Source: Deltaproteobacteria bacterium UBA5756 (GTDB lineage: Bacteria > Desulfobacterota > Syntrophorhabdia > Syntrophorhabdales > Syntrophorhabdaceae). Taken from it: a stretch of DNA of 41,300 bases. A program made the position numbers and the translations under genes. Positions 1 to 7,042 of the stretch are shown here, in pieces (position 1 is the first letter of the stretch; the number at the start of each line of letters is the position of its first letter). The notes below the pieces were generated by a model. It was not told the origin of the DNA, ran no database searches, and saw nothing but the letters and a program-made list of their open reading frames with translations. The DNA lies in the NCBI GenBank assembly GCA_002418985.1, contig DIFE01000125.1:9016-50315 (forward strand), in the 5' to 3' direction.

Positions 1-40
1 CATATCCGCAGTGTCCGGGGTTCAAATCCCTGCACCGCCA
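1..40 (+). tRNA. tRNA-Met (CAT), 3' part only
   Basis: The window opens at the anticodon. Counting back from the T-arm (stem 16-20 with 28-32 around the TTCAAAT loop) puts CAT at positions 34-36 of the tRNA, which is bases 1-3. The 3' acceptor strand CACCGCC plus discriminator A ends at 40. No CCA is encoded; TTTT follows. The acceptor sequence fits elongator tRNA-Met better than tRNA-Ile2, but the 5' half is outside the window, so the isotype is inferred. Confidence 0.85.
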
Positions 41-74
41 TTTTCCAGCAAGCAAAAGGGGGGCACAGGTTCCT

Positions 75-674
75 ATGAAATGTGACGCAATGGTCTTGAA
101 AAATCGAGGCCGGAAGACGACATGTGCAGCCGCCGCCATATTCATGGTCGCGGTATTTTTTGTCTCCGGTCTGTTCTTCTGTGCTGTCGCCGCCCCTCCG
201 GAGAAGAAGGCGAAGCCTGCCCCTCAGAAAGACGCTGGTGTCATTAACGACGCCAACCTTCAGGCCAGCCAGAAACGCGTGGATGAGCTTCTCAAGAAAA
301 ATGAATATGACACATCGCTGCGTACAACGCTGAAAATACACGATTATACGAAAGAAGTGCTCACGACGGTAAAATTTATCAAGGGTCAGTATGAAAAGGC
401 CGTCAACGACCCCGCCGGTCCCACGAAAGACAAGGAACAGCTCTATCTGAAGCTAAAGGGACTGAACCAGCTCATCCCGAGGTATACAGCGGCATACGAG
501 GTCTCTCTGTATAACCTTGGTTATATCTATGCCAAACGCAACGAATCGGAACGGGCCCGGAAATACCTTACGGAATACCTCCAGACAACACCCTTCTCAA
601 CCAATCGTGATTCCAAATGGATGAAAGCGAAAACTCTCCTTCTTGAGCTATACAGCCTTGAAGGCGAATTTTAA
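75..674 (+). CDS. exported TPR-like protein of unknown function
   Basis: The 199-residue product has a basic N-terminus and a hydrophobic segment at about residues 16-40 ending in AVAA, so it is either a cleaved signal peptide or a membrane anchor. An A/K/P-rich linker follows. The rest is helical; residues around 143-175 (SLYNLGYIYAKRNESERARK) look like one tetratricopeptide repeat, suggesting a periplasmic scaffold or binding protein. An AAGGGGGG stretch about 10 bases before the ATG is a plausible ribosome binding site. The stop codon directly abuts the GTG of the next gene, so the two are probably co-translated. Function unknown. Confidence 0.75.
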   Translation: MKCDAMVLKNRGRKTTCAAAAIFMVAVFFVSGLFFCAVAAPPEKKAKPAPQKDAGVINDANLQASQKRVDELLKKNEYDTSLRTTLKIHDYTKEVLTTVKFIKGQYEKAVNDPAGPTKDKEQLYLKLKGLNQLIPRYTAAYEVSLYNLGYIYAKRNESERARKYLTEYLQTTPFSTNRDSKWMKAKTLLLELYSLEGEF

Positions 675-1577
675 GTGCAAGAGAAGAAAGCCCTCGTCCA
701 ATCGGTCATCGAGAACCTCGGTATTTCGCAACAGATCAATAATGTCGTCATAGAGGGGACCGACTCGCCCTGGCTGGAAAAGGCCCTGATCAAGCGAAAA
801 AAGGGCGCACTCGATGTCAAGACGTATGTCTGGATGGACGAAGCCTTTCTCTATGGCCGCATTTACCGGCTGTTTATCTACATCGCCGACGTACTCGACC
901 CCGCTTTTCTCTACAATCCCGGCATCACCCCCAACGAGGAAAAAGAGCCTTTCATTCGGGACCGCTATAATCAGATCTGGAGCCTTTATGTCGACAGCAG
1001 GATGGAGCGGCTGGGCATCGAAAGCTTCTTTGACAGGGCGCTTCGGAGAAACCTCTTTATCGACATCGAAAGTTCCCTTGGCTGGAACAGGGCAGAGGAT
1101 ATCTTTGACTCCCTCTGGTCAAAAGAGTCTTTCACGTATCCCGAGATCGTCGACCTCAGCTATCACCTGGAGGAAAGGTTCGCCGAAACGGGGCAATATG
1201 GCGACCGGCCGTGCATAGAAAGGGAGCTTGCGGGTTGCCTGCACCGCCCTTCCGTCACCAAACACATGGAGCGGTTCGATTCACCGGAAATGGCGGCGAT
1301 ACTGAACGACCTTCTCAGCTTCGCGGCTTATTCATGCAGGGACAGCCTCATCGTTCCCCGTCATTACGGCATCGTTATTTTTTTCGAGAGCAAGATCTTC
1401 ATGGAACTAATCCCATCGGACGGCAACATCCTTATCCTCACGATCCTCGACCCCCACCGGGACCGGTACCAAACCGTGGAGATTACCGGGGATACGAATA
1501 TAGAGGAAATTCAAAAGAACATCCGCAATCAGTTCGCGGCTATGTCCACGCACACCCGAGCCGGACTAACCGGATAA
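675..1577 (+). CDS. conserved-looking hypothetical protein, coupled to the upstream TPR protein
   Basis: The product is 300 residues with no signal peptide or membrane segment that I can see, so it is probably cytoplasmic. It starts with GTG immediately after the previous TAA, with GAAGG about ten bases upstream. The sequence is rich in aromatic and acidic residues (residues 55-110 hold many F, Y, W and D). I recognise no catalytic motif and no family. The zero-base junction argues for a role shared with the exported partner upstream. The gene ends convergently with the thymidylate synthase gene, 14 bases away. Confidence 0.7.
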   Translation: MQEKKALVQSVIENLGISQQINNVVIEGTDSPWLEKALIKRKKGALDVKTYVWMDEAFLYGRIYRLFIYIADVLDPAFLYNPGITPNEEKEPFIRDRYNQIWSLYVDSRMERLGIESFFDRALRRNLFIDIESSLGWNRAEDIFDSLWSKESFTYPEIVDLSYHLEERFAETGQYGDRPCIERELAGCLHRPSVTKHMERFDSPEMAAILNDLLSFAAYSCRDSLIVPRHYGIVIFFESKIFMELIPSDGNILILTILDPHRDRYQTVEITGDTNIEEIQKNIRNQFAAMSTHTRAGLTG

Positions 1578-1591
1578 AGGCTGCCTTACCT

Positions 1592-2302
1592 TTATTTCGC
1601 GTCCCTGCGCAGGCGCTGCAGGGCAAACCCGAAGGTGTATTCGTACAGGTGGAGCCCCTTGCTGACAGCGGTGATCGTTCCGTCTTCGATGCCTATCTCC
1701 TGGCACATGTACTCCTTCAGAAGCTGGATGGCGGCCAGGTTCGACGGGAAACCGGCCCAGAGATCCCAGCTGCGGAAATAGAGGACAAAATGCAGCTTGC
1801 CGTCGGTGACCCGCGTATCGATGAGTCTCAGGCACGGAGGGTCTTCGAGGATGATGTCCGAAGGCATGCCTATTTCCATTATTGCCTGATTGGTCCCGTA
1901 ATTCCCCTTTTTGTAGATGTCGATCACCTCGTTCACGGGGTTGATGCCGCATGCAACCTCCCGTCCGTCCACGAACACCTTGGGGTTGGTAAGTCTCTCT
2001 CCATATGTATAGAGCTCGTTGGGGGCCTTCTTGTCGGTCATGAGGTATTGGAGGTATTCCTCCACGTAATCCATCGATGTCGGGGCGGGGATGCCGAGCT
2101 CGGCCGGAATGTCGGGGATGAGAGGCACGGCCCCGGGGTACTTTATGTGAACCATGACAAGGTCGAACTCCCGGCGCTTGTTGCCTTCGAAAGAACCGCG
2201 GTCTATTACGTACTCATGGACCCCGTCATCCTCGAATATGCGGTATATGCACTGGAACCACGCGTCCGGCAGATCACGCGCCTCAATGAACACTGGCCTC
2301 AT
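1592..2302 (-). CDS. thymidylate synthase, archaeal-type ThyA-like
   Basis: This enzyme would methylate dUMP to dTMP in the cytoplasm. The 236-residue product has the family's landmarks in compressed form: DPPCLRL with the candidate nucleophile Cys157, RSWDLWAGFPSN at 178-189 (matching the RS.D...G.P.N phosphate/nucleotide-binding block), and SKGLHLYEY at 214-222 (matching the H.Y block). The wording is closer to the methanogen thymidylate synthases than to E. coli ThyA. An in-frame ATG exists 48 bases upstream, but the start at 2302 has a strong GGAGG five bases away and is preferred. Whether the methyl donor is methylene-tetrahydrofolate or another pterin cannot be read from sequence. It is transcribed divergently from the metallo-hydrolase gene. 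Confidence 0.8.
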   Translation of the reverse strand: MRPVFIEARDLPDAWFQCIYRIFEDDGVHEYVIDRGSFEGNKRREFDLVMVHIKYPGAVPLIPDIPAELGIPAPTSMDYVEEYLQYLMTDKKAPNELYTYGERLTNPKVFVDGREVACGINPVNEVIDIYKKGNYGTNQAIMEIGMPSDIILEDPPCLRLIDTRVTDGKLHFVLYFRSWDLWAGFPSNLAAIQLLKEYMCQEIGIEDGTITAVSKGLHLYEYTFGFALQRLRRDAK

Positions 2303-2355
2303 TTTTCCTCCCTTCCGTGAATGATCGACAGTTGTGCAAGATATTACCAAAAAAT

Positions 2356-2384
2356 TTGATAAACGGCACCAAAAAGTATTAAAT
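2356..2384 (+). promoter_or_regulatory. candidate promoter for the metallo-hydrolase/patatin pair
   Basis: TTGATA (-35, 2356-2361) and TTAAAT (-10, 2379-2384) are separated by 17 bases, in the AT-rich divergent gap before the gene at 2410. Match to the sigma-70 consensus is 5/6 and 4/6. Confidence 0.4.
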
Positions 2385-2409
2385 TTAGACTACATAAAAG
2401 GAGGTTTTC

Positions 2410-3054
2410 ATGTTCGTGAAACAAATGGAAGTAGGCAGTTTTGCCATATTTACATACATAGTGGCCTGCAAAGAGACGAAGGAGGCCCTTGTCATCGACC
2501 CGGCCGCTGATTGCGATCGCATATTCGACGAGGCGAAGACGCGGGGCTATACCATTAGATATATAGTGAACACCCACTGTCATGTGGACCACATCATGGG
2601 CAACAAGCGGATGAAGGACCTCACCGGGGCACAGATCATCATCCACCAGATAGAGGCCCCGGCCCTTATCCACCAGTCGCCGCATTCGTTTCAAATGTTC
2701 GGCGGGGAGCCGTCGCCGCCCGCCGACAAGACCGTCAGTGACGGCGACAGCGTCACCATCGGCAATACATCCCTTTCGGTGATCCACACACCCGGACATT
2801 CACCGGGCAGCATATCCCTGTACCACACGGGCATGGTATTCACCGGCGACACGCTTTTCGTGGGAAGCGTGGGCAGAACAGACCTTGACGGGGGCTCGTG
2901 GGAAACGCTCCTGGCTTCGGTCCAGAAAAAGCTTTTCGCACTTCCCGACGATACCGTGGTCGCGCCGGGACACAACTATGGCGATTCGACGCGCAGCACC
3001 ATCGGGCGGGAAAAGCTCTATAACCCCTTCGTTGGAATGAGAGGTGGGTATTAA
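2410..3054 (+). CDS. metallo-beta-lactamase-fold hydrolase (glyoxalase II-like)
   Basis: The 214-residue protein has the metal-binding set of the superfamily: HCHVDH at 56-61, TPGHS with His129, GDTLF with Asp146, and PGHNYG with His187. This is the glyoxalase II-like branch, whose members hydrolyse thioesters such as S-lactoylglutathione or oxidise persulfides. The length is that of the short, single-domain members, so the substrate is open. AAAGGAGG sits just before the ATG. The 3' end overlaps the GTG start of the patatin gene by 11 bases, implying one transcript. Cytoplasmic; no signal peptide. Confidence 0.88.
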   Translation: MFVKQMEVGSFAIFTYIVACKETKEALVIDPAADCDRIFDEAKTRGYTIRYIVNTHCHVDHIMGNKRMKDLTGAQIIIHQIEAPALIHQSPHSFQMFGGEPSPPADKTVSDGDSVTIGNTSLSVIHTPGHSPGSISLYHTGMVFTGDTLFVGSVGRTDLDGGSWETLLASVQKKLFALPDDTVVAPGHNYGDSTRSTIGREKLYNPFVGMRGGY

Positions 3055-3901
3055 ACGGTTCATTCTCTGCCTGGCCGTCCTCTTCATCGTCTGTTCCTGC
3101 CAGAGCGCGCCCGTCGTCAAGAAGGCGGAACCGAAGGTAGCCCTCGTTCTCGGGGGCGGCTCAGCCAAGGGTTTCGCGCACGTGGGTGTGCTTCGGGCCC
3201 TGGAAAAAGAGAAAATCCCCATCCATATGATCGTGGGCACAAGCGTCGGCAGCCTGATCGGCGGGATATACGCGTCAAATCCCGACAGCTTCCAGCTTGA
3301 ATGGACCGCCTTTAAGATCAACAGGGGCGACATCCTCGACTACTCCGTCGTTTCCTCGAAGATGGGCCCCGTCCAGGGCGCCAAGCTCGAAGCCTTCGTC
3401 GAACAGAACGCAAAGGTAAAACTCGTGGAGGCGACGAAAATACCCTTTTATCCCGTTGCCACGGACCTCAACACCGGTGAAACCGTCACGCTGGAGAAAG
3501 GTTCTCTCGCCAAAGCCATCCATGCCTCCTCCGCCATACCCGGGATCTTCGTACCCGTTGCCTTCGGAAACCGGACCCTCGTGGACGGCGGCGTGACAAG
3601 CAACATCGCATGCGAGGTCGCCCGGTCCAAGGGCGCCGACATCATCATTGCCGTCAACCTGCAAAAGGACATAAGGGACGGAGACATAACCTCCGTCATA
3701 GATGTCATCGCCCAATCCATAGCGATCATGATGCATGTAAATTCGAAAACGAAACTCTCCTATGCCGACATCATCCTCGAACCGGACACGAAGGGCATCT
3801 CCATGTTCGATTTTTCCCAGAAAAAGATCCTCATGGAAGAAGGCATAAAGGCAACGGAAAGAGCGATGCCGAGGATCAAGGCCCTCGTAGGAAAACAGTA
3901 G
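3044..3901 (+). CDS. patatin-like phospholipase, predicted lipoprotein
   Basis: The 285-residue protein carries the patatin catalytic elements: oxyanion loop GGGSAKG at 37-43, nucleophile elbow GTSVG at 65-69 (Ser67), and DGG at 181-183, giving a Ser-Asp dyad. The N-terminus is a short hydrophobic signal ending VCSC, where Cys19 is a probable lipidation site, so it would act at the cell envelope on acyl lipids. It starts with GTG inside the upstream gene; GGAATGAGAG upstream can serve as the binding site. It belongs to the RssA/YchK-like bacterial patatins by length and motif spacing. Substrate unknown. Confidence 0.88.
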   Translation: MGIKRFILCLAVLFIVCSCQSAPVVKKAEPKVALVLGGGSAKGFAHVGVLRALEKEKIPIHMIVGTSVGSLIGGIYASNPDSFQLEWTAFKINRGDILDYSVVSSKMGPVQGAKLEAFVEQNAKVKLVEATKIPFYPVATDLNTGETVTLEKGSLAKAIHASSAIPGIFVPVAFGNRTLVDGGVTSNIACEVARSKGADIIIAVNLQKDIRDGDITSVIDVIAQSIAIMMHVNSKTKLSYADIILEPDTKGISMFDFSQKKILMEEGIKATERAMPRIKALVGKQ

Positions 3902-4031
3902 AGAACAATTTGGCGAAAGTATGCGGCAAGCATCCGGACTCATCTTGTCTTGAATGCAAGATTCTTCCATTAAACCTGTTTTTGTATTTAACCTGAAACG
4001 CGATGGGCGGAACTTTGAGCTGTTTTTTGAA

Positions 4032-4124
4032 TGGCGGAGAGGCAGGGATTTGAACCCTGGGTACGGGTTTATCCGTACACTCGCTTAGCAGGCGAGCACC
4101 TTCGGCCTACTCGGTCACCTCTCC
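4032..4124 (-). tRNA. tRNA-Ser (GCT)
   Basis: Read on the minus strand, the 93-base gene starts GGAGAGG and ends CCTCTCC-G-CCA, a perfect 7-bp acceptor with encoded CCA. The anticodon loop CTGCTAA gives GCT. The long variable arm (TACGG paired with CCGTA) and the TTCAAAT T-loop are those of a class II serine tRNA reading AGC/AGU. Confidence 0.97.
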
Positions 4125-4137
4125 GTAAAGGCCACAG

Positions 4138-4168
4138 TTGGACAAAGTATACTTGTTTGCTGTATAAA
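4138..4168 (+). promoter_or_regulatory. weak candidate promoter for the epmA-like gene
   Basis: TATAAA at 4163-4168 lies 29 bases before the ATG at 4197. TTGGAC at 4138-4143 is 19 bases upstream, which is longer than ideal spacing. Confidence 0.35.
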
Positions 4169-4196
4169 ATGCAATAACGCACTCGTCGGTCAAGCC

Positions 4197-5171
4197 ATGA
4201 GAATAGAGGACGTGCAAGCAATGCAAAATATTATCAAAGCGCGCCACGAACTGCTTCGCGCGACGCGCTATTTTTTCTACGAGCGCGGTTACCTTGAGGT
4301 CGAGACAGCAAACCTCATGGCCACGGCGCCTCCGGATCCCCATATCGACCCGCTTACCGTCCATGTCGGGGAAAAGGGCCCTTTCTTCCTTCACACGTCC
4401 CCCGAGATGGGCATGAAGAAACTCCTTCGGGCGGACAACACCAGGATCTTCCAGGTATGCAAGGTCTGGCGGGTGGAGGATCATCAGGAGCTGCACAACA
4501 CGGAATTCACCATGGTGGAATGGTACCGCGAAGGGTCATATGAAGAGGCCATGGACGAGACCTGCGATCTCGTGGAGTTCATTTCCCGCAGGCTTTCCGC
4601 CGGCCCGCCGGAGCGGTTTCGCCGACCCTATCCCCTGCATCAGCTTGACGCCCTTTTCCGGGACATAATGGGATTCGACCCCTTCCGCCTCGATCGCGAC
4701 GAATTCTTTGAGGCCCTCGTACAAAAGCCCTTCCCCGGTATCGACGAAAAGGATGACTGGAACGATCTGTTTTTCAAGGTCCTCATACAGGACATCGAAG
4801 AGACCCTGAGAGGTGAAAAGCCTTATATCGTCGCCGGGTGGCCCTCTTCCATTTCGACGATGGCAAAAAAGCGTGACGACAACGACCGCATGGTGGAACG
4901 ATTCGAACTCTACATCGACGGTCTGGAGATCGCCAACGGCTACACCGAACTCACCGATCCCCACCAACAACGCGAACGCTTCATCGAAGACAACGCACAC
5001 CGCCGTCGCCTCGGTAAACCTTCCTTCCCCATCGACGAATTCTTCCTTGACGCCCTGGGAACAATAAGCGGCCCCATTGCCGGCGTTTCCGTGGGCCTCG
5101 ACAGGCTCCTCATGGCCCTCCTTGCAAAGAAGACCATCGACGAAGTGATGGTAGACCGGCTGACCGTGTAG
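4197..5171 (+). CDS. epmA: EpmA-like EF-P lysine ligase (GenX/PoxA)
   Basis: The 324-residue protein is a free-standing class II lysyl-tRNA synthetase catalytic core without the anticodon-binding domain, the hallmark of EpmA. EpmA attaches (R)-beta-lysine to elongation factor P. Visible are motif 2 (FQVCKVWRVED...HNTEFTMVEWY, about 85-110) and motif 3 (GVSVGLDRLLMAL, about 295-307), plus the ERFELYIDGLEIANGYTEL block. Length matches E. coli EpmA (325). Neither efp nor epmB is adjacent. The start is uncertain: the ATG at 4221 is an alternative, and neither has a strong binding site. Confidence 0.9.
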   Translation: MRIEDVQAMQNIIKARHELLRATRYFFYERGYLEVETANLMATAPPDPHIDPLTVHVGEKGPFFLHTSPEMGMKKLLRADNTRIFQVCKVWRVEDHQELHNTEFTMVEWYREGSYEEAMDETCDLVEFISRRLSAGPPERFRRPYPLHQLDALFRDIMGFDPFRLDRDEFFEALVQKPFPGIDEKDDWNDLFFKVLIQDIEETLRGEKPYIVAGWPSSISTMAKKRDDNDRMVERFELYIDGLEIANGYTELTDPHQQRERFIEDNAHRRRLGKPSFPIDEFFLDALGTISGPIAGVSVGLDRLLMALLAKKTIDEVMVDRLTV

Positions 5172-5226
5172 AAACCCCTGGTACCTTGACCAATCCCCGG
5201 GGGCATCCTATATTGTACGTACGTTT

Positions 5227-5754
5227 ATGGGCTCAATGGAATTCGGGAAATATGTGGACATTGCGAGGAAGAAGGGGGCGGATCACGCTGTCATTGTCGA
5301 TACGTATCTGGTTCGTGCGGCTCCCTGGGTGCGCCTGAAATGTGAGTTCGGGTGTGAAGGATACGGCCTCAGAAGATCATGTCCGCCCTACACCCCGGAT
5401 TATGAAAGGACCCGGTCGATCCTTGATTCGTATAAACACGCCATGCTTGTCCATCGCCACTGGATAAAGGGTTACGAACTGGTGAACACGCTTAACGATC
5501 TCATCGTCGACCTGGAGGCAACGTTGTTTCTGGATGGATATTACAAGGCCTTCGGTATGGGCTGCGGGCCTTGCACGCGGTGCAAAAAATGTGACACCTC
5601 GAAAAATTGCATTCACCCGGAACGCATGAGACCCTCCATGGAATCCTGCGGTATAGACGTATTTCAGACCGCCAGGGCCCAGAGGCTTCCCATTGAAGCG
5701 GTTCGAGATCATGCACAGCAGCGGGATGTATACGGGCTTGTTCTCATCGAATGA
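5227..5754 (+). CDS. DUF2284 family metal-binding protein
   Basis: The 175-residue cytoplasmic protein has two cysteine groups: LKCEFGCEGYGLRRSCPPY (about 38-57) and GMGCGPCTRCKKCDTSKNC (about 109-127). These match the DUF2284 'predicted metal-binding protein' family of anaerobes, where an iron-sulfur or zinc site is expected but function is not established. An ATG three codons downstream is an equally good start. It overlaps the in-frame ATG of the next reading frame (ATGA), but the next gene more likely starts at 5775. The rubrerythrin/PerR neighbours suggest a link to redox or oxygen defence. Confidence 0.85.
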   Translation: MGSMEFGKYVDIARKKGADHAVIVDTYLVRAAPWVRLKCEFGCEGYGLRRSCPPYTPDYERTRSILDSYKHAMLVHRHWIKGYELVNTLNDLIVDLEATLFLDGYYKAFGMGCGPCTRCKKCDTSKNCIHPERMRPSMESCGIDVFQTARAQRLPIEAVRDHAQQRDVYGLVLIE

Positions 5755-5774
5755 ACGGAGAAAGGAGCGATGCC

Positions 5775-6299
5775 ATGGATGAAAAGGAACGGTTGAGCGC
5801 ACTGGAAGTGGCGCTGAACAACGAAATGAAAGAACGGGAATTCTATCTCAAGAATGCCGACCGCACGAACAACCCTCTCGGGAAGGCCATGTTCGAGAGA
5901 ATAGCCGAGGACGAGGTGGAGCACTATGAACGACTGAAGCAGTTGCATGTGAAATGGAAGGAAAAAGACAAATGGCCCGAAACGGTACCCCTCGTCGTAA
6001 ACCAGACGAACATCAGGGATCTCCTCGTCAATACGCTCAAGAACATCGACAAGTCGGCGCAGACCGATGCGGGTGACCTGGAGGCCATCAAGACTGCCGC
6101 CGGTTTCGAGGAAAAAGGCGTTAAATTTTACAAAGACCTTGCCGCATCATCCACCGATATGCGCGAGAAAGACTTCTTCACACTCCTTTCCATGATCGAA
6201 TATGAGCACTTCATGTCGTTACGCGATGCCGAAGAATATTTCGAAAACCCTGCCGCCTGGTTCTATCAAGCCGAGCATTCCATGGTGGATGGCGGATGA
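5775..6299 (+). CDS. rubrerythrin/ferritin-like diiron protein
   Basis: The 174-residue protein has the paired-helix carboxylate pattern of the rubrerythrin diiron domain: E..EREFY near residue 20, EDEVEHYERL near 47-56, GFEEKGVKFYKDL near 115, IEYEHFMSL near 146. Rubrerythrins reduce hydrogen peroxide in anaerobes. No C-terminal rubredoxin domain is present; the separate rubredoxin at 6842 may supply electrons. The reading frame is open from an ATG at 5751, but AAAGGAG lies 8 bases before the ATG at 5775, which is taken as the start. Confidence 0.85.
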   Translation: MDEKERLSALEVALNNEMKEREFYLKNADRTNNPLGKAMFERIAEDEVEHYERLKQLHVKWKEKDKWPETVPLVVNQTNIRDLLVNTLKNIDKSAQTDAGDLEAIKTAAGFEEKGVKFYKDLAASSTDMREKDFFTLLSMIEYEHFMSLRDAEEYFENPAAWFYQAEHSMVDGG

Positions 6300-6353
6300 G
6301 AAGCAGGTGGGGATGCGCATTCGGGCAGGGAGAAATCAATTTATAAGTTTTCC

Positions 6354-6390
6354 TTGACAAGAACTCTTAGTAGCTTATAGACTTTACTAC
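6354..6390 (+). promoter_or_regulatory. promoter with candidate operator for the Fur/PerR gene
   Basis: TTGACA (6354-6359, perfect -35) and TAGACT (6378-6383, -10) have an 18-base spacer. GTAG (6370-6373) and CTAC (6387-6390) form a short inverted repeat straddling the -10, which could be an autoregulatory site. It does not match the Bacillus PER-box sequence. Confidence 0.55.
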
Positions 6391-6407
6391 GTAAGGATGG
6401 TTATTAC

Positions 6408-6830
6408 ATGTCAGTTGTTTCAAACAAGAATATAAAAATGACGCCTCAGAGGATCGCCATCATGAAATACCTTGACGGAAACACGGCTCACCCCAGTGCA
6501 GCGGACATATATGCTGCCCTGCAGGAGCAATTTCCGACCATGTCTCTCGCCACCGTCTATAACACCATGGAGACCCTGAAACAACAGGGAGCGGTCATCG
6601 AACTTTCTATAGACCCGGGAAAGAAGCGTTTTGATCCCAACACCCAGCCTCACCACCACATTATATGCATCAAATGTAAGACTGTTTTGGACATATTCGT
6701 CGATTTTCCCCTCCCGCTTTCCGACAGAGAAACCGCGGGGTTCCAGATCCTCGGTAACCGCGTCGATTTTTATGGGATATGCAAAACCTGCGGCGATACG
6801 CCCCGGGAAATGATACAAACAAACCGGTAA
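6408..6830 (+). CDS. Fur-family regulator, PerR-like
   Basis: The 140-residue protein has the Fur layout: an N-terminal winged helix (TPQRIAIMKYL ... LATVYNTMETL, about 12-58) and a dimerisation domain with a structural zinc site, Cys87/Cys90 (CIKC) and Cys125/Cys128 (CKTC). HHH at 82-84 and Asp residues nearby suit a regulatory Fe/Mn site. Being flanked by rubrerythrin and rubredoxin genes points to PerR-type peroxide sensing rather than iron uptake control. It has its own promoter, and 11 bases separate it from the rubredoxin gene, so the two are probably one transcript. Confidence 0.9.
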   Translation: MSVVSNKNIKMTPQRIAIMKYLDGNTAHPSAADIYAALQEQFPTMSLATVYNTMETLKQQGAVIELSIDPGKKRFDPNTQPHHHIICIKCKTVLDIFVDFPLPLSDRETAGFQILGNRVDFYGICKTCGDTPREMIQTNR

Positions 6831-6841
6831 GGAGGTGTCAT

Positions 6842-6979
6842 ATGGTCTGGACGTGTTCAGTGTGTGGATACAGATACGACGAAAAAGTCGAAAAGGTCCC
6901 TTTCGATCAATTGCCTGATGACTGGACCTGCCCCATCTGCAATGCTCCGAAAGACGCTTTCGAGAAATCAGAGTCATAA
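6842..6979 (+). CDS. rubredoxin
   Basis: A 45-residue one-iron electron carrier. The two knuckles are Cys5-Cys8 (CSVCGYRY) and Cys30-Cys33 (CPICNAPKDAF), and Trp28 sits before the second knuckle. The usual 52-54 residues are shortened between the knuckles, where the GDP..GI..GT loop is missing. TAAGGAGG six bases upstream of the ATG fixes the start. It likely passes electrons to the rubrerythrin-like protein encoded just upstream. Confidence 0.93.
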   Translation: MVWTCSVCGYRYDEKVEKVPFDQLPDDWTCPICNAPKDAFEKSES

Positions 6980-7021
6980 TCCTCCCCCAACCCCGCCCCA
7001 AAACATTCATGTCCCCCAATT

Positions 7022-7040
7022 CCCTCCCGCAACGGGAGGG
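7022..7040 (+). terminator. GC-rich hairpin after rubredoxin, containing the next gene's ribosome binding site
   Basis: CCCTCCCG (7022-7029) and CGGGAGGG (7033-7040) form a perfect 8-bp stem with loop CAA. Only a weak T-rich stretch follows. The right arm is the Shine-Dalgarno sequence for the ATG at 7043, so folding would also block translation of the Lgt-like gene. Confidence 0.5.
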
Positions 7041-7042
7041 GC

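Noticed and set aside
3902..4031. Terminator after the patatin gene
   Set aside because: No stable hairpin with a T-run is visible; the 130 bases before the tRNA-Ser show nothing I can support.
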